From the NCBI GenBank assembly GCA_965218945.1, contig OZ244718.1, positions 1,798,001 through 1,862,000 on the forward strand: a stretch of DNA of 64,000 bases, given 5' to 3'. The stretch is from DAOUJW01 sp965218945 (GTDB taxonomy: Bacteria; Chloroflexota; Dehalococcoidia; Lucifugimonadales; UBA2985). Made by a program: the position numbers and the translations under genes. Below the pieces are notes generated by a model that searched no databases, was not told the origin of the DNA, and saw nothing but the letters and a program-made list of their open reading frames with translations. This document shows positions 57,684 to 64,000 of this stretch, one piece after another. How positions within the stretch are numbered: position 1 is the stretch's first letter; each line of letters begins with the position of its first letter.

Positions 57684-59591
57684 CTATTCGTCCTTCCAGT
57701 ACCGTTCATGTACCCAAGCGTGCACCGCATAGGTCCCGTAGTTGGGGAAGAGAACGCCCTTCATCCACGGCTGGCTGCCGTAGAACAGTTTGGCGTACTC
57801 CAGAGTTGATCCCCAATAGGCTTCAAAAAGTATCTTCTCTTCTATCTCTCGGGAAAGCTCTCTCCTGACTGCCGGATCCAGCTCAGCGTCAACCTTGTCA
57901 ATAAGGTCTGCTATTCCACGCGCGACTACAGGATCCGTGCCGGTACGGCAACTGGCTCCCCACGCTGAACGGTCCACATGCCAATTCTGGTACTTATAGG
58001 TGGGGTCGTATAGCCAGATAAGGGTCGCGGGCCAGCTTGACAGCGCGTCGTACTGGCAGGCCCGGCTCAACTCGTTTGCAACCACCCCCTCCAGCACGTT
58101 CAAATCAGTCTTCATACCCAAGTCTTCCTCAAGCTTGCTCGCGTAGTATATGCAGAAATTAACATAGTTCTGATCGCTGCGAGTCAAACAGGTATTGCTG
58201 GGCCGCTCCCCCGCACCGTACACTGCATCGAGAAGCCGGTTAGCCTCGGCTATATCTTCATCCTTCGGCTGCCTGTACCCGGGCCACTGCTCCATCTCCT
58301 CCTGGCTATGGCCCCAGTAGTCGTCAGCCAGCCAGATTCCCGCAAAGCCGGCGTCAACGTACGGGCCCGCCGTCACTGCCGTCATCCACTCCTGCCGGTT
58401 CATCACCAGATCCGCGGCCTTACGCACGTCCACGTTATCGAAGGGCGGGCGGGTTGTATTGTAGAGAACACCCATACCGCCGGGGTGGTAGAACTCGAAT
58501 ATCGGCTTGTCCGAAAAGTCCCGGGCGGCCTGGACAAGCTGTCCGGATGTGATGCTGCCGCTGCCCTGACCCAGTATGTCTATCTTTCCGGCTGCCCAGG
58601 CGCTAAACGCCGTGGTAGCGTCTCGAATCACGAAGAAGTCAGCTCCGTCCACAAAGGGAAGTCCTTCACGCCAGTAGTTGGGATTCCTTCGCATCTTGCT
58701 AACTATGTCTTGCTGCAGGTCCTCCGACACGAATGGCCCTGTACCCATGTTCAGATACCAGTTCTCCCGCCGCACCTCCCCCGCGTGCTCCGCGGTCAGC
58801 CACTCCAGCCAGTCCTTATCGTGCATTGTGAGAGGAGGCACGGTAAAGCTGGGCAGAGCAACGGCCGAAAGCCGGTTCAGCTTGACCTCATATGTGTAGT
58901 CATCAAGGCACGTGTTCGTTTCGACAAAGTCGAATATCGCGGAGTTGGAAGAGCTGTTCCTCTCCGTCTCCCACTCCTCGGATCCCCAGAAGTCAAAACT
59001 CGCCTTGGCGTCCTCGCAGGTGAACTCAGTGCTGCGGCCGGGCATATCGGTCAAACCGTTCTCATCGTCCTGCGGGATGGGGTCCCGGTACATTACGCCC
59101 TTCCTCAGATGGAAGGTGAAGGTGAGCCCATCGTCCGAGATCTCCCAGCTCTCAGCCAAGTCAGGACGGATGGGGCCGGCGAATCCCTCCCAGGGGTCCT
59201 GCCTTACCAGGAGATTGTACTGCGGCTGCACATACAGGTGCCTGTACGTGCTGTTGCACCAGGGGCAGTTGGACGTCTGCGGCCACGTGGTGCGATAGGT
59301 CACTACGCCGCCGTACTTTGGCTCGCCCCAAGCGGGGTCATAAGCCGGGTTCTTGAGCAACGCATCCACCGTCCCAAAGTCCAGGTCCATCGCCATTTCC
59401 TCTACCGGCGTGGCGGTGGCTTGTCCCATTACGGGCGTCGTGGGTGTAGGCGCTGCGGTAGCTGTGGGGGGAGCTGAACTGGTCGTCGGAGTAGGCTCTT
59501 CAGCCCCCTGGCAAGCTACAGCAACCACTGCCATTAAGGCAGCCAGAACCGCTAAGATCGGCATCATCCGATACGAATCGCGTGGACGCAT
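57684..59591 (-). CDS. ABC substrate-binding lipoprotein (family 5), operon 1
   Basis: A 635-residue extracellular solute-binding protein of the oligopeptide/nickel class (SBP_bac_5). The start ATG 59591 has AGGAGG and is followed by a lipoprotein signal (MPILAVLAALMAVVAVAC, Cys 27). Typical features include SWEISDDGLTFTFHLRKGVMYRDP and MGVLYNTTRPPFDNVDVRKAADLVMNRQEW. The mature protein would be anchored to the outer face of the membrane and deliver its ligand to the DppB/DppC-type permease encoded downstream. The ligand is unknown. A Thr/Pro-rich linker follows the lipobox. Confidence 0.92.
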   Translation of the reverse strand: MRPRDSYRMMPILAVLAALMAVVAVACQGAEEPTPTTSSAPPTATAAPTPTTPVMGQATATPVEEMAMDLDFGTVDALLKNPAYDPAWGEPKYGGVVTYRTTWPQTSNCPWCNSTYRHLYVQPQYNLLVRQDPWEGFAGPIRPDLAESWEISDDGLTFTFHLRKGVMYRDPIPQDDENGLTDMPGRSTEFTCEDAKASFDFWGSEEWETERNSSSNSAIFDFVETNTCLDDYTYEVKLNRLSAVALPSFTVPPLTMHDKDWLEWLTAEHAGEVRRENWYLNMGTGPFVSEDLQQDIVSKMRRNPNYWREGLPFVDGADFFVIRDATTAFSAWAAGKIDILGQGSGSITSGQLVQAARDFSDKPIFEFYHPGGMGVLYNTTRPPFDNVDVRKAADLVMNRQEWMTAVTAGPYVDAGFAGIWLADDYWGHSQEEMEQWPGYRQPKDEDIAEANRLLDAVYGAGERPSNTCLTRSDQNYVNFCIYYASKLEEDLGMKTDLNVLEGVVANELSRACQYDALSSWPATLIWLYDPTYKYQNWHVDRSAWGASCRTGTDPVVARGIADLIDKVDAELDPAVRRELSREIEEKILFEAYWGSTLEYAKLFYGSQPWMKGVLFPNYGTYAVHAWVHERYWKDE

Positions 59592-59720
59592 ATCTTTTCC
59601 TCCTGGTCTTGGCCTCGCAGCTATAGATAGCGTAAAACTAGCATGACTTGCAGTTCGTGTCAATAAGTTTGCACTCGTAAAGTATTTCAATTTTTGCTAC
59701 GGAGACCCTATGAAATGCAC

Positions 59721-59749
59721 GAAGGTGGGGGCCGGTGACCCCCACCTTC
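59721..59749 (-). terminator. Hairpin after ABC operon 2 permease
   Basis: GAAGGTGGGGG (59721-59731) pairs perfectly with CCCCCACCTTC (59739-59749) over a 7-base loop. It lies 33 bases past the end of the second DppC-like gene on the minus strand. No clear T run follows on that strand, so it may be a terminator or a 3' end stabiliser. Confidence 0.6.
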
Positions 59750-59781
59750 TAAAAATCGTCTACTCGGCTTACCGGAGTTGC

Positions 59782-60690
59782 TTACGTTCCGCGCAATCTT
59801 GGGTCCAGCACGTCGCGCAAGGCGTCTCCGAAGAGGTTGAAGCCATACACCGCCAGGGACAGCGCCAAACCGGGCCATATCGCCAGCCAGGGAGCCACTG
59901 CGTAGTAGGTCCTGCCGGTCCCGGAAAGCATACCACCCCAGGAAGGCTGCGGCGGCGGAATCCCCAAGCCCAGGAAGCTCAGCGAAGCCTCCGCGATGAT
60001 CGCCGTGCCCAGTCCTGCCGTAGCTATAATAAGCCACGGTGCGACGCACTGAGGCAGAATGTGCAGCGCCATAACGCGCACGTCCGTAGCTCCAACGGCC
60101 TGGGCCGCCATAGCGTATTCCGATTGGTTCACCGCCAAAGCCTGAGAGCGCACCACGCGGTTGGCTCTGGGTATCTGAGGTATACCGACGGCGATGATAA
60201 CATTCACCAGCGACTGGCCCAGCGCAGCCATGATGGCCAGGGCCAGAATGAGGGTCGGTATGGACATCAACGCGTCCATGACACGCTGTATTCCGGCATC
60301 GACCCTGCCACCGTAGAACGCGCTCACCACTCCCAGGATAGCCCCGGACACGGAGCCGAATCCCACGGCGCCAAACCCCACCATCAGGGAGATCTGGGCC
60401 CCTAGAACAATGCGACTCCACAGGTCCCTACCCTTGTCGTCTGTGCCAAGCCAGTGAAGCCCCGAGGGAGCTGATAGCTTCTCGGAAATGCTCCACTCCA
60501 AGGGATCGTAGAAGGAAATCACCGGCGCCAGCACCGCCAACATCACCATTGTCAGGATGATCGAGGCGCCGGCCGCCCCAAGGGGCTTCCTGACCATGAA
60601 CCGGGTAACACCCTTCGATATTTTAACCGGTAGTGAGGGCGCCTCACGACGACCAGCTAAAATCTCTGCCCCACCTTCTTGTGCTGCCAT
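59782..60690 (-). CDS. Peptide-type ABC permease (DppC-like), operon 2
   Basis: A 302-residue permease closely similar to the DppC-like protein of the first operon. LHWLGTDDKGRDLWSRIVLGAQISL, the QAVGATDVRVMALHILPQC loop and PSWGGMLSGTGRTYYAVAPWLAIWPG match it nearly residue for residue. Five to six membrane spans are present. The N-terminal 30 residues differ. It ends the second transporter operon (SBP, small lipoprotein, DppB, DppC) and follows its DppB partner by 25 bases. The pairing with a distant ATPase is inferred. Confidence 0.9.
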   Translation of the reverse strand: MAAQEGGAEILAGRREAPSLPVKISKGVTRFMVRKPLGAAGASIILTMVMLAVLAPVISFYDPLEWSISEKLSAPSGLHWLGTDDKGRDLWSRIVLGAQISLMVGFGAVGFGSVSGAILGVVSAFYGGRVDAGIQRVMDALMSIPTLILALAIMAALGQSLVNVIIAVGIPQIPRANRVVRSQALAVNQSEYAMAAQAVGATDVRVMALHILPQCVAPWLIIATAGLGTAIIAEASLSFLGLGIPPPQPSWGGMLSGTGRTYYAVAPWLAIWPGLALSLAVYGFNLFGDALRDVLDPRLRGT

Positions 60691-60715
60691 ATCAACCCCC
60701 TTTTCAAGGAATTTC

Positions 60716-61681
60716 TTAGTCGTACCGTACCCGCGGGTCCAGCCAGCCGTAGCTAAGGTCTACCAAGAGGTTGACCATTACCACCCACAGAGAGAACATC
60801 AGGACCAGGGATTGGACCACCGGGTAGTCCCGCTGATTCATGCCCTCGACCAGCATGTTGCCTATGCCGTCCAGCACGAAGATCCGCTCAATTATGACCG
60901 ATCCGCCCATCGTCACCGCGAAGGTCAGCCCGATAACGGTGATAACAGGGATGAAGGCGTTCTTCAGGGCGTGACGGATGGTGACCACCTGCTGGCTCAA
61001 CCCCTTAGCATGGGCCGTCCGAATGTAGTCCTGCCGCAACACCTCCAGCATAGTGGACCGCATCATCCGGGCCTTTGTGGCCGAACTGACGTAACCCAGC
61101 GTTAGTGCAGGCCAGATAAACTGGGTCAAGTTGCCCACCGGATCCTCCAGTAAGGGTATGTACCCAATCGACGGGCTCCATTCCAGCAGATACATACCTC
61201 CAACCAGCAGGAGAGTAGCAGTCCAGAACGTAGGCATCGACAGGCCTGCAAGTGAGACAATCCTCACAGTGTAGTCTATCCACGTATCCTGCTTCAATGC
61301 CATTAGGATTCCTGCCGGTAATCCGAGACAAATGGCTATGGTCTGAGCCATTATAACCAACTGAAGCGTCACAGGCAGCTTGCCTGTGAAGTTCTCCCAT
61401 ATGCCTTCACTGGAGAACATGGACTCTCCCCAGTTCCCAGTCACCCATCCGCCAATCCACCTGAAGTACTGCACGTGGAGGGGATGGTTGAGACCAATGT
61501 CTTCGCGAATTTTCTCCAGCTGCTCTTCAGTGACCAGGTCTTCCTCGCCTCCGGTCATCTCCAGGGCAATCATCATTGCCACGTCGCCCGGAGCTATTCG
61601 CAGGATGGCGAATATCAACACGGAGACCAAAAGGCCCGTAAGAGCCCCCAGCATCAATCGGCGCGCTATGTATTGTTGCAT
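60716..61681 (-). CDS. Peptide-type ABC permease (DppB-like), operon 2
   Basis: A 321-residue DppB-like permease, a paralogue of the one at 56578-57540. It has the N-terminal ARRLMLGALTGLLVSVLIFAILRIAPGDVAMM, the EAA loop RMMRSTMLEVLRQDYIRTAHAKGLSQQ, and the C-terminal LLVDLSYGWLDPRVRYD. The insertion EMTGGEEDLVTEEQLEKIRE near the start corresponds to the same region in operon 1 (DEGIEDIDEEALQKIRE). It forms a heterodimeric channel with the DppC-like partner. No ATPase is encoded nearby. Confidence 0.9.
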   Translation of the reverse strand: MQQYIARRLMLGALTGLLVSVLIFAILRIAPGDVAMMIALEMTGGEEDLVTEEQLEKIREDIGLNHPLHVQYFRWIGGWVTGNWGESMFSSEGIWENFTGKLPVTLQLVIMAQTIAICLGLPAGILMALKQDTWIDYTVRIVSLAGLSMPTFWTATLLLVGGMYLLEWSPSIGYIPLLEDPVGNLTQFIWPALTLGYVSSATKARMMRSTMLEVLRQDYIRTAHAKGLSQQVVTIRHALKNAFIPVITVIGLTFAVTMGGSVIIERIFVLDGIGNMLVEGMNQRDYPVVQSLVLMFSLWVVMVNLLVDLSYGWLDPRVRYD

Positions 61682-61819
61682 AAATCCACCTCTAGTCTTC
61701 TGTATCTAGGCCAGACACAAATGGCGTAATCTTTGTTTTTCATTATCTCATAGCACATACCATCCACTCAGGCGATAATAAAGGCTCCTCCAAGCCTATG
61801 CTTCGAAAATTCGGTTTCT

Positions 61820-62359
61820 CTAGCAAGCCTCCGTTGGGTCGTCCAGGTATACGTGCAGCATCCAGTGCTCCGTCGGATCGTAGACGTGTCCATTGGGATA
61901 GTGCTCCCACGGCGGCGCCACCTGCGGTGACCTGCTCTCCAAGTCAAAACCAATCAGGTCGCCGTCTTTGGTATACAGGAGGTTGATAGCGCCATACCCG
62001 GGCAGCATATAGTGTATACCCTGGTTGGGGAAGCAGTCCCCGTTCTTGACCCAGCCCTCCCGCTTCGCCTGTTCCACCGTTGAAGGCAGGCCACGGAAGA
62101 TGCCTTGCGTAATTATCAATCGATCAGATGTGGAGTCCTGACCACCACAGCTAACCGCGGCGAGAGCCAGAGTAAAGGCCCCCATTGCAGCAACCACACC
62201 GGCTATTGAATTCTTAGACAAGTCTTCTTCCTCTCTGATAGTCGCGACTCCGTTCTTCACAACGGGAGTCCACTCTTCGCCCGATGCACTAGCCCTTTTA
62301 TACAACACCCGGACCTCCGTGGCCCCGAGGCGCCTAAATGTTGGGCTATGCTGTTTCAT
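61820..62359 (-). CDS. Predicted lipoprotein of ABC operon 2
   Basis: This 179-residue frame starts at ATG 62359 with AGGAG 12 bases upstream. An alternative start at TTG 62221 (SKNSIAGVVAAMGAFTLALAAVSC) would give a perfect lipoprotein signal ending at the lipobox Cys, with a GGAAG site, and a 133-residue protein. The rest is periplasmic-type sequence with no recognised fold; it contains ITQGIFRGLPSTVEQAKREG and EHWMLHVYLDDPTEAC. It lies between the substrate-binding gene and the permeases of operon 2 and has no counterpart in operon 1, so it may be an accessory factor of that transporter. Confidence 0.55.
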   Translation of the reverse strand: MKQHSPTFRRLGATEVRVLYKRASASGEEWTPVVKNGVATIREEEDLSKNSIAGVVAAMGAFTLALAAVSCGGQDSTSDRLIITQGIFRGLPSTVEQAKREGWVKNGDCFPNQGIHYMLPGYGAINLLYTKDGDLIGFDLESRSPQVAPPWEHYPNGHVYDPTEHWMLHVYLDDPTEAC

Positions 62360-62504
62360 TTATCTTTCTCTCCTATAGGAGTTGTAGATGGTCGGTAGGC
62401 TAACATTTGACGTATCTCCTGTCAATAGGTTTTAAAGTCCTAAGTTCTTACAAATTCTTAACATGTCACTCCCTGATATGAGGCTGCAAGGGCGCTTTTC
62501 GTAA

Positions 62505-62542
62505 AACACAAGAGCGGGGGCTTAAGCCCCCGCTCTTGTGTT
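62505..62542 (-). terminator. Terminator of ABC operon 2 SBP gene
   Basis: A perfect 19-bp palindrome, AACACAAGAGCGGGGGCTT and its complement, is centred at 62523/62524. On the minus strand it is followed by TTTTACG. It lies 19 bases after the substrate-binding gene stop, so it separates that gene from the lipoprotein and permease genes and would reduce their expression. Confidence 0.75.
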
Positions 62543-62560
62543 AAGCTTTCCACGTTCAGG

Positions 62561-64000
62561 CTACCTATCGGCCAGCCACATCCTCTCGTTCATGGCGTAC
62601 TTGGTGTAGGAGTACAGATCGTAGCCCTTCCACCCCTTCAACTCCACCCTCCATCCGGGGAAGATGAGGCTCCAGCCCACCACGGGATACTGGACAACAT
62701 CGTGGTTAAGCTTGAGATCCAACTCCCGCACCATCTCCTTCCTCTTGACAGGGTCCAACTCCTCCGACTGCGCCCTGATCATCTGCTCCACCTCAGCCAT
62801 CACCTCCGGCTGCTCACTCCAGCGCGCCTCCAGGTTTGTTATGACGGTTACCGACGCGAACTCCCGTATGTAGTTGGCGAACAGGTCGTCATCGGGGTCT
62901 CCTATCACCGAGGAGGTGTAGGAGCTTATGATGAAGTCGAAGTTGCCGGACGTGCCCAGATCGTCACGTTTGGTGCGCTCCCCAAAGTCGGAGCTAACCT
63001 TCATGCCCAAGGTCTTGCTCAGGCTATCAATGACGAACTCACAGGCGTCTATGTCCGACTGGTCGGTTACCACCGCCACGCACGCAGCTTCAGGCCGGTT
63101 CCCAGCGCCGAACACCTCGTCCATCAGCCGGTTCGCCTCCGCCACGTCCTCATCCTTCGGCTGACGATACCCGGGCCACGTCCTTATCTCCTCCTCCGTC
63201 GGCGCATAGTAAGTCCCCGGCGCCATAGTGTGGGCCAGTTTCATGCCCTCATACCCGGATATCCGGTAGAAGTCCAGCCACTCGTCCCGGTTCAGCGCCA
63301 AAGTGATCGCCCTGCGCGCCCGCACGTCATCCCAAGGCGCCTTCACTCCGAACATTATAGTCCTGGCCCAGTGGTTCAGCTGGTTGTTTATGACTATCCG
63401 GTCCGGGAAGTCTCGTATGGCCTGCTCCGCCTGGCCCGGTGTCATGCTCCAACTGCCCTCACCCATGTAGTGAATCTTCCCAGTCGCCAACGCCGTAAAC
63501 CGTGTGCCTATATCCTTGATGACGACGTTTCTGTATCCGTCGAGCAGTGGCAGTCCCTCGCGCCAGTAGTTGGGGTTGGCTTCAAAATCCGTGCTGACGT
63601 TCAGGTTTATCTCCTTAGGAATGAAGGGCCCTGTGCCGTGCATCGCATAGAAGTTGGCCGGCACTTCGTTGTCTCCATAGGAGCGCCCCTCCCTCTCTCC
63701 GAAGTCGTTCAGCCAGGCTATGAAGTCCTTGTCAAGCACCACGGCCGCACGGCCCGCCAGTGTGCCCATTGTCTTCCCCAAGGGTCTGTCAAAGTGCATC
63801 ACGAAGGTATAGCCGCGTGGACCGTCCGGACAGCTGGTACTTTCAAGGTGCTGAAGAGCCTGTGGGCCAGTGGTCATTCGTGTCTCGAACTCCGGTGGCC
63901 AGACGAACCTGTCTATTGTGGCCTTTGCGTCCTCACACACGAACTCGTCGCCCAGGATCTGTCCGCCGTTGAACTCCACCGGTACGGGAGAATCCTCAGC
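62561..64000 (-). CDS. ABC substrate-binding protein (family 5), operon 2, 5' truncated
   Basis: At least 480 residues of a family-5 solute-binding protein; the frame is open to the window end, so the N-terminus and signal peptide are missing. NPNYWREGLPLLDGYRNVVIKD, DDVRARRAITLALNRDEWLDFYR and TMAPGTYYAPTEEEIRTWPGYRQPKDEDVAEANRLMDEVFGAGNRPEAA align with the first operon's SBP. It should bind a peptide-like ligand for the two permeases downstream. A perfect hairpin terminates after the stop. The GTG at 63979 is not the start. Confidence 0.88.
   Translation of the reverse strand, partial: AEDSPVPVEFNGGQILGDEFVCEDAKATIDRFVWPPEFETRMTTGPQALQHLESTSCPDGPRGYTFVMHFDRPLGKTMGTLAGRAAVVLDKDFIAWLNDFGEREGRSYGDNEVPANFYAMHGTGPFIPKEINLNVSTDFEANPNYWREGLPLLDGYRNVVIKDIGTRFTALATGKIHYMGEGSWSMTPGQAEQAIRDFPDRIVINNQLNHWARTIMFGVKAPWDDVRARRAITLALNRDEWLDFYRISGYEGMKLAHTMAPGTYYAPTEEEIRTWPGYRQPKDEDVAEANRLMDEVFGAGNRPEAACVAVVTDQSDIDACEFVIDSLSKTLGMKVSSDFGERTKRDDLGTSGNFDFIISSYTSSVIGDPDDDLFANYIREFASVTVITNLEARWSEQPEVMAEVEQMIRAQSEELDPVKRKEMVRELDLKLNHDVVQYPVVGWSLIFPGWRVELKGWKGYDLYSYTKYAMNERMWLADR

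Noticed and set aside
1..64000. CRISPR arrays
   Set aside because: No set of regularly spaced direct repeats was seen; the only tandem repeats are coding (47321-47398).

Overview
The window reads as a chromosome segment from a moderately GC-rich bacterium of the phylum Chloroflexota, most likely the Dehalococcoidia/SAR202 side. That placement is an inference from gene content: a YX6K-type enoyl reductase (FabL) beside MaoC-type dehydratases and plsX, a dnaJ-hspR-clpC heat-shock operon, a two-subunit methylmalonyl-CoA mutase, and tandem oligopeptide-type ABC operons without ATPase genes. No rRNA or species marker is present, so the placement is tentative.

Bases 1-16135 are the right-hand part of an integrated conjugative-type element whose left end lies outside the window. 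It carries a VirB2-like pilin, a VirB4-type ATPase, a VirD4/TraG-type coupling ATPase, a replication-relaxation protein, two small helix-turn-helix proteins, a two-gene toxin-antitoxin-like module (8255-8988), and a lower-GC cargo island (about 9.0-14.1 kb). The cargo is a 1299-residue protein with a DUF4297-like nuclease domain and a STAND-like NTPase, resembling Avs antiphage proteins, plus an unrecognised 328-residue protein. A ribbon-helix-helix regulator and a large serine recombinase end the element. The last codons of the recombinase lie inside a tRNA-Ile(GAT) gene, which marks the integration site.

Between the tRNA and an iron-sulfur assembly gene sits a 959-bp IS481-like insertion sequence (16254-17212) with a 6-bp target duplication ATTGAC. 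The right-hand copy of the duplication supplies most of the -35 box of the promoter for the next gene.

From 17.2 kb onward the window is mostly housekeeping chromosome. Region 17.3-23.5 kb holds an A-type Fe-S carrier, a YgfZ-like protein, a leftward fatty-acid synthesis operon (two MaoC dehydratase subunits, plsX, fabG, fabL) and a YihY membrane protein. Region 23.7-31.3 kb holds leftward amino-acid genes that have been invaded twice: a NotI-like restriction-modification pair sits between proB and proA, and a hicAB toxin-antitoxin pair sits between aroE and aroC. Region 31.3-33.2 kb is an accessory patch with a coiled-coil protein, a frameshifted phospholipase-D-like gene, a 35-bp direct repeat and a higBA pair.

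Region 33.2-38.0 kb has ruvX, alaS (with an unusual internal insertion), a VOC protein, a YgiT-type zinc finger protein and hsp20. A divergent heat-shock promoter region at 38.04-38.13 kb separates hsp20 from dnaJ/cbpA-hspR-clpC. Then come a hydrolase, a DedA-like membrane protein, a frameshifted radical SAM gene, a pair of covarying palindromes and purA. Region 46.3-52.6 kb carries small proteins, a gamma-carbonic anhydrase and a methylmalonyl-CoA operon (mutase catalytic subunit, epimerase, B12 subunit, medium-chain dehydrogenase). Region 52.7-55.5 kb has an M20 amidohydrolase and comM. The last 8.4 kb contains two leftward, paralogous peptide-type ABC operons, each with its own substrate-binding protein and two permeases; the second is cut off by the window end.
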